A stretch of 59,433 nt of DNA from a virus: positions 1-59,433 of IMG/VR virus record IMGVR_UViG_3300033553_000061; one strand, written 5' to 3'. The notes beneath the pieces are model-generated. The model was not told the DNA's origin, ran no database searches, and saw only the letters and a program-made list of their open reading frames with translations. How positions within the stretch are numbered: the first letter of the stretch is position 1; each line of letters begins with the position of its first letter. A program made the translations under genes and the position numbers. Of the stretch, positions 22,200 through 30,672 are shown piece by piece.

Positions 22200-22699
22200 G
22201 GAACGATGTGGAAAGTGTTGGACCAATCGCGGGTCTGCTTTACGGGAAAGCCCGTCTTACTCATGTCCCGCGTCAACTGGATGCGGTAGGTGCCCGGGGG
22301 CAACCGGCACGGACGACCGAAGAACCACGACCAAGAGACCGTGTTGCCCACGCCAAGAACCTCGGTCGTGTCATAGTCATCCAGCCCGGAGCCTGAGCAC
22401 ACGTTCTGGAAAACGCCCTGCCGACCATCTGGATTGACCCGTTGCGCCTCGGCCACCCAGAATCCTCTGTGATCGGTAAGGATGCGACGGGCATAGACCA
22501 TGGTGGGGTCGCTCCCCTCGTCATGATCCGGCACGTAAATCTCGTCCAGAATGAACCAATCCGTAGCAGGGACATCCGCACGTTTCACGGCCTCCCGATA
22601 CTCGATCAGATGGACGGTCAGATAGGCCAAGGTCAGGGCGATGAACGCCTCAGTCGCCCGGCGAACGAACCACCGGAAGCTGGGGAAACGAGAGGTCAT
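22196..22699 (-). CDS. N-terminally anchored unknown protein of the lysis region
   Basis: 167 residues from ATG 22699, which overlaps the preceding stop (ATGA). One N-terminal membrane segment (FIALTLAYLTVHLIEYREAV) is followed by an extracytoplasmic-looking beta domain (VSWSWFFGRPCRLPPGTYRI). It is the last gene of the leftward arm, directly after holin-like and spanin genes, so an envelope role is likely. No family recognised. Confidence 0.6.
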   Translation of the reverse strand: MTSRFPSFRWFVRRATEAFIALTLAYLTVHLIEYREAVKRADVPATDWFILDEIYVPDHDEGSDPTMVYARRILTDHRGFWVAEAQRVNPDGRQGVFQNVCSGSGLDDYDTTEVLGVGNTVSWSWFFGRPCRLPPGTYRIQLTRDMSKTGFPVKQTRDWSNTFHIVP

Positions 22700-22974
22700 T
22701 GAAGTGCGTCCTTTACCATGGCCATGAGGGACGACTTGGTTGCCGCCCACATGGTAAGAAGGAACCCCAGCAGTACCGCCGTGTTCCTCATACTTGCCAG
22801 AAGCTTGAACGTGCCTTCCCAATTATGATACCAATCCAGCGCGCGGATGGCCGCCTCCGATTGCTCAGGAGTGAGGGCTACGATGTGTCCCGTCTCTACC
22901 ATCCGACGCAGGTCAGCAAGAGTATTCTTCTGACTGTCATCGAGACTAGAACTGTCCCCTTTACCCCAAAACAT
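22696..22974 (-). CDS. Holin-like or lysis-region membrane protein
   Basis: 92 residues. A charged N-terminal ~65 is followed by one hydrophobic helix near the C-terminus (TAVLLGFLLTMWAATK) and a short amphipathic end (SSLMAMVKDALQ). GAGGA precedes the ATG. Position after spanin and endolysin genes supports a lysis role such as holin or antiholin. It could also be an unrelated membrane protein. Confidence 0.55.
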   Translation of the reverse strand: MFWGKGDSSSLDDSQKNTLADLRRMVETGHIVALTPEQSEAAIRALDWYHNWEGTFKLLASMRNTAVLLGFLLTMWAATKSSLMAMVKDALQ

Positions 22975-22977
22975 GAA

Positions 22978-23259
22978 CTATTCCTCAGTGCCTAAGTCGT
23001 CCCTGACTCGGTTGTATTGATTGACGACGTTCTGGTGTTTCTTCCGGCAAGCGGCAAGGGCAACTCGGGTCGCACCGAGAGCCACTATGGCGTCTCCCGG
23101 GAGGCCGGGGTCATAACACACTTTTTCGTCTCGGGGGTCGAGGGGAGGGGCCTTGTACGGGGCCGCAGCACTATTCGATAAGGAGCAGCCGCTCACGAAT
23201 AGCAGGGTCAATAGGGCAAGAAGCAGTCGGGATGCTTTTGAGGTCTGTGACAAGTTCAT
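22978..23259 (-). CDS. Rz1-like outer-membrane lipoprotein (o-spanin)
   Basis: 93 residues from ATG 23259. A basic start (MNLSQTSKASR), hydrophobic segment LLLALLTLLFVSGC with lipobox VSGC (Cys 25), and a Pro-rich mature part (APYKAPPLDPRD) fit an o-spanin lipoprotein. The first half lies inside the i-spanin gene in another frame, the classic overlapping Rz/Rz1 layout. It joins the i-spanin to fuse inner and outer membranes at lysis. Confidence 0.8.
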   Translation of the reverse strand: MNLSQTSKASRLLLALLTLLFVSGCSLSNSAAAPYKAPPLDPRDEKVCYDPGLPGDAIVALGATRVALAACRKKHQNVVNQYNRVRDDLGTEE

Positions 23260-23524
23260 TATAGAGCCTTTCAGTCTCGGCGATCTCGTTCTCTGTTTGA
23301 TCTGCTCTCGCACGAGCATCTTGGGCGATCCGGTTCGCTATTTCAAGCTGCCGTTGGGACTCGATCAGCTCCTTTCTGAGTTCCGTAGCCTCACAATCAG
23401 AGGTAGCATCCATTCTCTGATAGACTGTCCATCCGACAAACGCCAGAGCCAACAGGATCACTTTTCCTGCTGGCCCCATGAGGATGGACATGATCTGTTT
23501 CCCGAGAAGGGACCAGACGATCAT
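23171..23524 (-). CDS. Rz-like i-spanin
   Basis: 117 residues, start overlapping the endolysin stop (ATGA). One N-terminal membrane helix (VILLALAFVGWTVYQRM), then a long coiled coil (ELIESQRQLEIANRIAQDAR...) ending in CPIDPAIRERLLLIE. Order after the endolysin and overlap with the lipoprotein gene make the spanin call secure. Confidence 0.82.
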   Translation of the reverse strand: MIVWSLLGKQIMSILMGPAGKVILLALAFVGWTVYQRMDATSDCEATELRKELIESQRQLEIANRIAQDARARADQTENEIAETERLYNELVTDLKSIPTASCPIDPAIRERLLLIE

Positions 23525-24393
23525 GCAATCAGTCCTATTACGCAGAGAGCATGTTCATCCGTCCGTCTGCGCACCAACCCACGCACGACACGGCCCCCGG
23601 CCTTGTTCCACCACGTCAGCGCCTCACAACCCCCTTCGATGTCGCCTGAGTTGAGCCTACGTGTCGCCGTGGACTTGCCTGCGCCGTGGACTCCGACATT
23701 GTACGAGAGGCTGACATATGCGACCTCCCGCTCCCGGGGCAACCAGAACTGGCGCGTTTTGTCTGTGAAATAGGCGTTCAAGCCACGGCGGTAGCTGCCG
23801 ATCTCGCGCGCCAGCATGGCGTCACATTGGGCCTTGGTGTAGGTGTCCCCGGGCCGCACGCCCTTGGTCTCGCCGTAACATACCGTCCAGACGCCTACGA
23901 TGTCCTTGTAGGCTGCCAGCCGCAGACCCTCCCACCGGCCAATGAAAGGCACCGCCATCTCAAGGAAGTCCCCACCTGTTGCGGGGCCGGTACTGCTGCC
24001 CGGGACCACGGCCACGGGAGGCCGCTTGGACATCGCTTGGATCACCGTGGACTGCTCGGCGGAACTGACCTGTTCCGGCTCCGGGAGCACGATGTCCTCG
24101 ACCACCGCCTCACCTATGGACAGGAACACCATGGCCGCCCCGATCAGGAAGGACCCGATGAACACAGCACTGGCTGTCCGTCCGCTGCGAGTCTGGTCGA
24201 TCAGACGGCCCAGAATACCGGCGATGAAGAACACGAATGACGCCCACCCGATCAGGTACGGGTCCGTCTCGATCCTTAAAAACCAATAGAGCAAGTTGGG
24301 CAGCACCAGAGCGGCTGCGCTCAGGTAAAACGACCACATGGAATAGGAGCGGAGAGCGATATTCCCGGCCCCTTCTACAAGGTAGAGTCTCAT
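23521..24393 (-). CDS. Membrane-anchored GH24 endolysin (holin-like domain fusion)
   Basis: 290 residues. Residues 1-100 carry three or four membrane helices (SFYLSAAALVLPNLLYWFLR, YLIGWASFVFFIAGILG, SAVFIGSFLIGAAMVFL); this part resembles the short DUF7940-type membrane proteins often next to phage lysozymes. A Pro/Ser linker (100-140) leads to a GH24 lysozyme with the full E-8-D-5-T triad: Glu 155, Asp 164, Thr 170. SYNVGVHG and GLVRRRTDEHALC also fit the family. GGAAGGA precedes ATG 24393. A single frame joins the membrane and lytic parts. Cuts peptidoglycan at lysis. Confidence 0.88.
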   Translation of the reverse strand: MRLYLVEGAGNIALRSYSMWSFYLSAAALVLPNLLYWFLRIETDPYLIGWASFVFFIAGILGRLIDQTRSGRTASAVFIGSFLIGAAMVFLSIGEAVVEDIVLPEPEQVSSAEQSTVIQAMSKRPPVAVVPGSSTGPATGGDFLEMAVPFIGRWEGLRLAAYKDIVGVWTVCYGETKGVRPGDTYTKAQCDAMLAREIGSYRRGLNAYFTDKTRQFWLPREREVAYVSLSYNVGVHGAGKSTATRRLNSGDIEGGCEALTWWNKAGGRVVRGLVRRRTDEHALCVIGLIA

Positions 24394-24407
24394 TTTGAAT
24401 CCTTCCG

Positions 24408-24902
24408 TTACGCGGGGACGCGCAGCCCCGTATATTTGTTGGTGGCATAGTCGCCTGTGGTGATCAGGAACGATCTGGCCACGATCCAAGACGTGCCGTC
24501 ATGGTACTGCAAGTCGAAGTCAAGCGGGGCGTACTGATTGCCTTTGGTTGCGATCTTGAACTGGTTGATCGTCTTGGCCGTGTTGAAGGCGAACTCAAGC
24601 CAGTTCGTGTCGCCAGAGGTGATCACCGCCGTTGACCAGCCGTTGCCAGCTTCGTTGTTATCAAAGGCCAAGTTCGCCCCGTACCCTGCCAGAGCAGACG
24701 ACGTGGTGCCTGTCCCAGAAGTGCCGTGAACTGCGGCCTGTATGCCGTCGTCAACAGCCTCGTAGAGATACAGTTCTGCCAGCCAGATATACCCACTGGA
24801 AGGCCGGTTGCGAACGAACATGCGCCACCGCGTATAGAGCGGGTTGGCTTCAATGCCTGCGGCAGCCCCCGAGAGGATGCCCGGAAGAATCCCAACAGTC
24901 AT
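24408..24902 (-). CDS. Discoidin (F5/8 type C)-like tail protein
   Basis: 164 residues. ANLAFDNNEAGNGWSTAVI and LEFAFNTAKTINQFKIATKG with DFDLQYHDGTSWIVARSF match the F5/8 type C carbohydrate-binding jelly-roll pattern. It overlaps the DUF2793 fibre gene (ATGA), so it is probably a receptor-binding or fibre-tip component recognising cell-surface glycans. Confidence 0.7.
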   Translation of the reverse strand: MTVGILPGILSGAAAGIEANPLYTRWRMFVRNRPSSGYIWLAELYLYEAVDDGIQAAVHGTSGTGTTSSALAGYGANLAFDNNEAGNGWSTAVITSGDTNWLEFAFNTAKTINQFKIATKGNQYAPLDFDLQYHDGTSWIVARSFLITTGDYATNKYTGLRVPA

Positions 24903-25543
24903 GCTGCAAGGTCCCCGAACAGGAAGTATTCGTTCGTGGCGATAGGCACCAATGAAACGCCGACTCCAGTGGCCGAGATTTTCTTGTTGCTCCCCTTAGA
25001 CCTGATCGTGACGCCGACCCCGGCGACGAACGTGGTCTGCCCGGCCCCTTTGGCTGCCACAGTCAGGGCTCCCGTTCCGGTGAGGTCAGGAGGCACCGTG
25101 AAGTTGTGGGCTGCGGCCACATTCATGGTGATGAAGTGTCGCCCGGAGAGTTCCGCATCGGTGAGCGTGAAGGCCGCCGTTTTCGTCTGGTAGACTGTCC
25201 CGGTAGTCGCCAAAATCCAAGCTGACCCGTTGAAGCGATACAGCCCGGCCAGAGCCACGTTATAGGCCGACCAGCCTTGCGACGGGACGATCTCGACCCA
25301 TGCAGCGTTGTCTCGGATCACGATGGACTGAGCAGCAGCTATCCCGGCCCATGCAGCCGAGGCGATGTGAACATCCCCGTCCGTGGGAGTGCCGGGGGCC
25401 GCAGCCAAAGCAGAAAGGACGACGGGCTGAGCCAGAGCCGAAAGCTTCTGGATGTTGGCGTCCATGCCGGGCTTCCAAGTATCGTCTCCGAGGGTCCAGA
25501 AGGCTGTGAGGCCGAGACCCGGGAGTGTGCGTTCGCCAGCCAT
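24899..25543 (-). CDS. DUF2793 tail-fibre-type protein
   Basis: 214 residues. LPGLGLTAFWTLGDDTWKPG, APGTPTDGDVHIASAAWAGI and GWSAYNVALAGLYRFNGSAW are the DUF2793 signature, found in tail fibres and gene-transfer-agent fibres of alphaproteobacteria. The C-terminal ~90 are beta-rich repeats (TVPPDLTGTGALTVAAKGAG). GGAGG precedes the ATG. Likely part of the host-binding fibre. Confidence 0.75.
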   Translation of the reverse strand: MAGERTLPGLGLTAFWTLGDDTWKPGMDANIQKLSALAQPVVLSALAAAPGTPTDGDVHIASAAWAGIAAAQSIVIRDNAAWVEIVPSQGWSAYNVALAGLYRFNGSAWILATTGTVYQTKTAAFTLTDAELSGRHFITMNVAAAHNFTVPPDLTGTGALTVAAKGAGQTTFVAGVGVTIRSKGSNKKISATGVGVSLVPIATNEYFLFGDLAA

Positions 25544-25671
25544 TATGCTGATCCTCCATATTCAGTTCCATAGTTGCGACCGTAACCTATGAGAACAGGG
25601 GCGACCACTTCGCCAACTGCAATCCTCACATGGGCTGCGCTCTGCCGTCCGCGCCGTCTAGCCCGAGTCAT
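25543..25671 (-). CDS. 42-residue tail-region peptide with YGxxYG end
   Basis: ATGA/TAATG overlaps on both sides place it firmly in the operon. Basic N-terminus (MTRARRRGRQSAAHVRIAVG), then IGYGRNYGTEYGGSA. The end resembles that of the tail-tip protein (YGIGYGEDYGARVA), suggesting a shared C-terminal motif in this tail module. No family recognised. Confidence 0.55.
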   Translation of the reverse strand: MTRARRRGRQSAAHVRIAVGEVVAPVLIGYGRNYGTEYGGSA

Positions 25672-25952
25672 ACTGGTGCCGTCCCGGGTGAGACCACACA
25701 GACGACGTTATTCTCGTCGTGGATAGACCGGATGTAGACTCCGTCTCCCACCTCCATGCCGTCCACCGTCAATTCCATAAGTCCCGGGTCATTGATCTCG
25801 ACCCCTTCAGGGGAAGAACTGCCCGGAGATGCCTGAGCGACTTGGACCAATACAGGACCCTTATCTTTCAGTTGCAGGAAAGCGCCGGGGCCTGTGTTTG
25901 AGACCAAAAGCCAATCGGCCTGTGTCGCTGTGAAGTCTTTGGTGTAACTCAT
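25668..25952 (-). CDS. Small tail-associated protein (paralogue of 14417-14707)
   Basis: 94 residues, beta-rich (FTATQADWLLVSNTGPGAFL, DKGPVLVQVA, DGVYIRSIHDENN). GGAGACCATCAAC precedes ATG 25952. Lies between the gpJ-like tip gene and the fibre genes, so it is probably a small virion or tail-fibre accessory protein. A second, inverted copy lies in the rightward early region. Confidence 0.65.
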   Translation of the reverse strand: MSYTKDFTATQADWLLVSNTGPGAFLQLKDKGPVLVQVAQASPGSSSPEGVEINDPGLMELTVDGMEVGDGVYIRSIHDENNVVCVVSPGTAPV

Positions 25953-26009
25953 GTTGATGGTCTCCAATTTTGTTTACCCTAGTCGAAGCCCCGGGTGTTG
26001 TGAAGCTGG

Positions 26010-29000
26010 TTATGCGACTCGTGCGCCGTAGTCCTCGCCGTAGCCGATGCCGTAGGAGCCTTGGCGAATGTCGAAGACAAGCCGGTCGCCCCAGAGGGCA
26101 CGCAGCCCGTCCCGGTCAGACGAGAACTCAATGAAACCAAAAGTCACCGGGCTGAAAGAGGCTATGGGGATGATATAAGAAGTCCCGGTGAGCCCGGTGA
26201 TCTCGTGCGAGTAGTTTCCTGCTGAATCGTAGAAGCGCAGAACCGTCGTTTGGCCTACTTCCGGCGTGGCCGACCCGTCAGTCCAGCTATTGATCACGGC
26301 GTCTTCTGTAGCCCGGTTCCGGTTGACCCACGAGGCTGTGATGGTGGCAGGCAATGCAGCCCCGGTAGTCAGGAAAGAATAGTCCACACCTACGAACGGG
26401 CCGTTACCGTCAAGCTGGCAATCAGCAGGCCGGAAAGGAGCGAAAGGCCGGTTCGTAAAGGTCACGGTCAGATCAGCCGCGTCAGCATACGCCAGCGTCT
26501 CGAAGTTCGTTCGGGGAAGGAGCCGGTAGGTCCGTACCTCTCCCGCTGCCCGTTCTTTCGGATCAGCCCGGAGCACGCCCGAAGGAAAAGCCCAGATGCG
26601 AGAACCCACAGGCCACTCGACCGGCACCGTGTCCCAGATGCCCCGAGAGACCGTCCACTCCCCGGCAACCGTGTCGTAAGAGTCCAGCATGACCAGTTCC
26701 GTTTCGGCTTCGACTACCCCCAGCATGAGGATGTCGCCGACCTCTTGGTCCCCGAACAACAGCCGGTCCACGATCCCGAACGGCAGGATCGACTGCACCT
26801 CTCGGGGCAGAATTACCTCAGTCAAAGCAGACCGAGTCACGGGGACGGAGGTGATCTCTTCGACCACAGTGGCCCCGTTGGCTTTCACGACATCTGTCCA
26901 GACCTGCACGTTGAAAGGGCGCGGGTTGTTGTCAGCCATGATCATCCCGGGAACGGCAGGCTCTGCCTCGTCGATCTCCACCGTCGTCAGACCTGCACGC
27001 ACCATGGCTGGATGGGGGGCTGTGATTACTGTCTCGACATCCATGGGGTCTGCTGCAACACGGTCGTCTGTGTCGAGAAGGGAGCCTTGGCCACCAGAAT
27101 AGCTGGTCTGTTCGAGAGCGTAGATGTCCTCGGACAGATCGAGCGTGATGTTGCGGTCGCTGGGGCTGCCGTAGTCGATGCCCAGAACACGCATCACGGC
27201 CAGCACCAGACCCTCTTCGCCCCAAGACAAGGTTACGACATCGCCGGGGCGAAGCTTCCAATACTTGCGGTTTACCTGAGCCTGACAAGTGAACACAGGG
27301 TAGCCTGCGGACTCGACATCCCGGTCGGCCACGACCTTGGCCAAGATCGCATTGCGGATGCCATAGTAGTTCCGCGTCTCAGAGATGATGCCACCGTTCA
27401 TGGCGATGTTGCCAAGGTTGTGGCTGCTGACCGTGGCGGCCTTCTCTGTGATCGGGTCGGTATAGCTGACCACAATCTCGTTGATTGTTTCGCCCCATGC
27501 CTTGCGTTTCTGGCTGGTGAGGTTGGCGGTGCTCTCGCCGATGTGCATAGCCTCTTCGATGACATAATCATCCCGGAGAAGCTTCAACGTCCAGAGCGCG
27601 GTCTGAGGGTCTTGGTAGAGGAACGCCTGAATATGATCGAGAACTTCCTGCACGAACTCTTCGATGGTGCTCTGTTCGACCCAGATCATAGACAGGCCGA
27701 AGAACTCAGATCGTAGCGTTACTGCCGCGTCCACGAAAGACGCCGTGTCGATCATGGCCGGGGACTCACCTTTACCCCAAACGGCGTTGGTCAGGCACTC
27801 ATAGATAATCTGTGCCGGATTGGCATCGGGCAGGACTCCCAGCGTACCATCGACCTCACAGTGCTGCGTGCCCTCGACCTTGGGCGGCCCTTTGAGGACG
27901 ACCTGAGTGTACCGTTGCGTCCAGTAGGTCAAGACGGGAGTGGACCTGTTGGCATTGGTGTAGGCCACGATCCAACGGGTGCCGGGCCGGAAGATCGTCA
28001 GCGACTTGCGGAACACGCCGAAGCCTTCTCCGCTGACATCGTACCCTGTGTCCGCGCCGGTCTCTCCAATCGGGTCGGCGTAAGGGAAGATCGGAGTATC
28101 GAAGTCGATCTCCCCGCTCTCCAAAGCGCCGTAGCCCATAAGATAGGCGTTCCCTACCCAAGACTCCGGGCCGTCGCCCCCGATGGGGGATTCATAAGCG
28201 CCTATGGCCGTGTTTCCCGAGTACCCTACAAGCCCTGAATCAATCGCCAGTTCGGCGTAAGGCAGCTTGAATTGGATACCGTCCGCTGTGTCTGTCGGGT
28301 TGGCCTTTTCGACGAACGGAACTTCCACTCGGCTTAGGGTGTCCTCGCCACGGAAAGTGACGGTGAACTCACGCGGCCCACCATCGGTCGAAGAGACCGA
28401 TGCACCATCGGTCCAGAACGTCGTCGAGATCAGAACTTTACGGACTGCGGTGCCCAGAGGAATCGATTCTTCGACGACATAGTTGGCCGACAAATACTCA
28501 GTCCGTTCCCGGTCATAGGTCGCCAAGATAACGTCGTCTACATCCAGCGCGTAGATGCGAATGTGGTGCCGCGCAGGCACCGAGGTCGGGACACTGTTTA
28601 GGAAACCTACGTTGTAGTTGATCTTCAACTCCGGGAGCCAGCCCTGCTCAGCCGCAAGGGTAGCCTCTTCCTCAGTGAACATTGAGAAGTCGAGGACCGT
28701 GTAGGGGCGTCTAAGGTCGTCAATGGCCGGTGGCGCGACGAGGCTATACATGGTCGTGCTGTTTTGCGGGCTGGGAGGGTCCACAAGCCCCGGAGGGGGC
28801 ACGTCGATACCATCTGGGTCATCCACCATCACCCCGTCAACAATGATCGGGGGGTAGATCGAATAGTTCGCTTCGAGTTGCTGCGGGAGCCGGGTCAGGT
28901 TGACCTTCATGGGTGGCAGGTAGGGATTGTTGGTCGTCCACCGGAACCCACGCTTCGGAGGTTGGCGACCTATTCCGAACACATAGTTGACCAGTGACTG

Positions 29001-29372
29001 AATCGTACCCACGTTTCGTATTGGCTCTTCGCCCCCAAGGTTTCCCCGGAAGAACAGATGGGCCAAACCGGGATACCCCGGCATGGTTTCAATGGTGCGC
29101 TCCGGGCGATCTGCCAACAGAACGGATGCGATCTGATCATCTGTGCCGATATAGGCTTCGACCGTGCCTACACAGCCGCCCTCTCCCTCGTCCCCGCCGA
29201 AGAGGTCAGGGAGATGGACTTCGATGTCCACCCGCTCAGTATAGCGTCCGCACCAGATCGGCTTTTCCTTGACCCAGCATTGGTTGTAGCTGTCCACAGG
29301 CCCGAAGCAGATGCCGTAGTCGATGCTCAGGAGGTAATCAAATACCTCTGGTTTATCCTTCTTACTGCTCAT
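26010..29372 (-). CDS. gpJ-like tail tip / host-specificity protein
   Basis: 1120 residues from ATG 29372. The N-terminal FDYLLSIDYGICFGPVDSYN is typical of central tail-tip proteins. The middle (about 540-800: IYECLTNAVWGKGESPAMID, ALWTLKLLRDDYV, KYWKLRPGDVVTLSWGEEGL) matches the Phage-tail_3/gpJ-type hub. C-terminal beta domains (about 970-1100) resemble fibronectin-like modules. It forms the tail tip and connects to receptor-binding fibres. Ends in YGIGYGEDYG. Confidence 0.85.
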   Translation of the reverse strand: MSSKKDKPEVFDYLLSIDYGICFGPVDSYNQCWVKEKPIWCGRYTERVDIEVHLPDLFGGDEGEGGCVGTVEAYIGTDDQIASVLLADRPERTIETMPGYPGLAHLFFRGNLGGEEPIRNVGTIQSLVNYVFGIGRQPPKRGFRWTTNNPYLPPMKVNLTRLPQQLEANYSIYPPIIVDGVMVDDPDGIDVPPPGLVDPPSPQNSTTMYSLVAPPAIDDLRRPYTVLDFSMFTEEEATLAAEQGWLPELKINYNVGFLNSVPTSVPARHHIRIYALDVDDVILATYDRERTEYLSANYVVEESIPLGTAVRKVLISTTFWTDGASVSSTDGGPREFTVTFRGEDTLSRVEVPFVEKANPTDTADGIQFKLPYAELAIDSGLVGYSGNTAIGAYESPIGGDGPESWVGNAYLMGYGALESGEIDFDTPIFPYADPIGETGADTGYDVSGEGFGVFRKSLTIFRPGTRWIVAYTNANRSTPVLTYWTQRYTQVVLKGPPKVEGTQHCEVDGTLGVLPDANPAQIIYECLTNAVWGKGESPAMIDTASFVDAAVTLRSEFFGLSMIWVEQSTIEEFVQEVLDHIQAFLYQDPQTALWTLKLLRDDYVIEEAMHIGESTANLTSQKRKAWGETINEIVVSYTDPITEKAATVSSHNLGNIAMNGGIISETRNYYGIRNAILAKVVADRDVESAGYPVFTCQAQVNRKYWKLRPGDVVTLSWGEEGLVLAVMRVLGIDYGSPSDRNITLDLSEDIYALEQTSYSGGQGSLLDTDDRVAADPMDVETVITAPHPAMVRAGLTTVEIDEAEPAVPGMIMADNNPRPFNVQVWTDVVKANGATVVEEITSVPVTRSALTEVILPREVQSILPFGIVDRLLFGDQEVGDILMLGVVEAETELVMLDSYDTVAGEWTVSRGIWDTVPVEWPVGSRIWAFPSGVLRADPKERAAGEVRTYRLLPRTNFETLAYADAADLTVTFTNRPFAPFRPADCQLDGNGPFVGVDYSFLTTGAALPATITASWVNRNRATEDAVINSWTDGSATPEVGQTTVLRFYDSAGNYSHEITGLTGTSYIIPIASFSPVTFGFIEFSSDRDGLRALWGDRLVFDIRQGSYGIGYGEDYGARVA

Positions 29373-29565
29373 TATTGATACGCTCTCTTGCCACCGCAAC
29401 GGAGCGTTGCACGTTGGCGTCTTCAATTTTTTCCATGTCTTCGAGAGGCAGGCCCTCCCGGATCAGCCGCTTCCGGTCTAGTCCCAGCAACTCGGCGTGT
29501 CTGAGAGAACCCAGCACGCAGAACCCTGCTTGGCGGATGTCGGCCACGGTCAGCTTATCCGTCAT
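29362..29565 (-). CDS. Small tail-region protein, unknown
   Basis: 67 residues with VADIRQAGFCVLGSLRHAEL followed by a helical, charged tail. Overlaps the gpJ-like gene by eleven bases and the upstream gene by four. Small proteins of this kind precede tip proteins in related siphoviruses; possibly a tail-tip assembly factor. No family recognised. Confidence 0.6.
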   Translation of the reverse strand: MTDKLTVADIRQAGFCVLGSLRHAELLGLDRKRLIREGLPLEDMEKIEDANVQRSVAVARERINNEQ

Positions 29566-29807
29566 TTTTTGCCTCCACTTTTCATGGGTCGGGTGTGGGA
29601 CTCTTTGTCCCAGAACCCGATGTCGTTTGGACTCTGCACTGTGAGCGAACCAAACACCACAGGGATCGGACGACCGGCCTCGGCTGTGGGGTTCTCAAGG
29701 TCCTCGGTGCTGGGCGGCTTCTCCTGCTTGGGCTTAGGCATAAGCAGATAGCCGACATAGTTGATCGCTACACCGATGGCCAGTTGAACTAGGAACGGGA
29801 TGGGCAT
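29562..29807 (-). CDS. Small tail assembly protein with N-terminal hydrophobic segment
   Basis: 81 residues. Hydrophobic start (FLVQLAIGVAINYVGYLLM), Lys/Pro linker, then AEAGRPIPVVFGSLTVQSPN, a segment seen in proteins encoded just before tip proteins in many siphoviruses. Probably a tip assembly component comparable in position to lambda gpI. Confidence 0.6.
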   Translation of the reverse strand: MPIPFLVQLAIGVAINYVGYLLMPKPKQEKPPSTEDLENPTAEAGRPIPVVFGSLTVQSPNDIGFWDKESHTRPMKSGGKK

Positions 29808-29820
29808 GTGTTGATCCTAA

Positions 29821-30672
29821 TCAGGTATGGTTGTTCTTGCCGACCGGGTTGCCCGAGGTTGGAATCCAAGGGTGGCCGCCGTACCGTTGGACATTATTGT
29901 GCAGCGTGCCGCAACCTTCAACCGTGTGAGGGCAGCCGAGGTACACGTTGACCGGATCGTCCACAGCCAGACCGATAGGTGGCCCGGAGATGACCACGAC
30001 CATGGTGCCCTCAATCCGTAAGATGCCGCGTGCCTCGGTCCCGGAGTCGCCCTGCCAATCGAAGAGACCTCCAATAAAGTTAGCAGCCGTGAAAGCCCCC
30101 ATCCAGCCGCCCGGGAGTGTGATCTTGTTCCCTGCGATGGAGCCTGCCGTGCTGGGGATTGCCGTCTTTGTCGCCCCGCATTGCGCGCCGTAGAGCGCCA
30201 ACGGACAGGACCACTGGTAGTGTCTGCGCAAACCCGGCCTGCGCATCCCTGCGCTCAGGGCTTCGCACATAAGCGTGGCCTCTGATCCTTTTCGGCTGGA
30301 TTCAAGAACACGGCCCGTCCAGATCACCGCGAAGTTGGCTCCCGTGGCAAACCCGACCGGATCGTCCGGGTTGGCGACGTGGCCTTGGCGGATGATGACG
30401 TTGACGATCCGGCCCGGGGGAAAGATGCGGAACAGGTCGGCAACGGCTGAGAGGGAGGGGACGGTAATGGGAACCTCCCGACCAGAGAGACCCCCTTTAC
30501 TGACGATCTTGCCACGAGATATGGGCAGAGGCGAATACGTTTTGCCATCGAAAGTGATCTCCCCTTCACCGTCATTGTAGAGGTATTCCTGATCGGCCTC
30601 ACCATAGATGAACTGATAGAGTTCTACCTGCTGTCCACGGTCCCGGCTGCCTTCATAGTCGTCGATGCCCAT
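29821..30672 (-). CDS. BR0599/DUF2163-type distal tail protein
   Basis: 283 residues. The family is recognised from ITFDGKTYSPLPISRGKIV, a RGHYQWSCPLALYGAQCG-like segment (here RRHYQWSCPLALYGAQCG) and the C-terminal LGCPHTVEGCGTLHNN with GHPWIPTSGNP. The Cys-containing end may bind iron or iron-sulphur, as in the related lambda gpL type. Conserved in gene-transfer agents and phages of alphaproteobacteria, next to the tip protein. Structural part of the distal tail. Confidence 0.82.
   Translation of the reverse strand: MGIDDYEGSRDRGQQVELYQFIYGEADQEYLYNDGEGEITFDGKTYSPLPISRGKIVSKGGLSGREVPITVPSLSAVADLFRIFPPGRIVNVIIRQGHVANPDDPVGFATGANFAVIWTGRVLESSRKGSEATLMCEALSAGMRRPGLRRHYQWSCPLALYGAQCGATKTAIPSTAGSIAGNKITLPGGWMGAFTAANFIGGLFDWQGDSGTEARGILRIEGTMVVVISGPPIGLAVDDPVNVYLGCPHTVEGCGTLHNNVQRYGGHPWIPTSGNPVGKNNHT

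Noticed and set aside
26250-27716. Long rightward frame of 488 residues opposite the tail-tip gene
   Set aside because: Antisense to a well-supported gene; the composition is that of a high-GC shadow frame.
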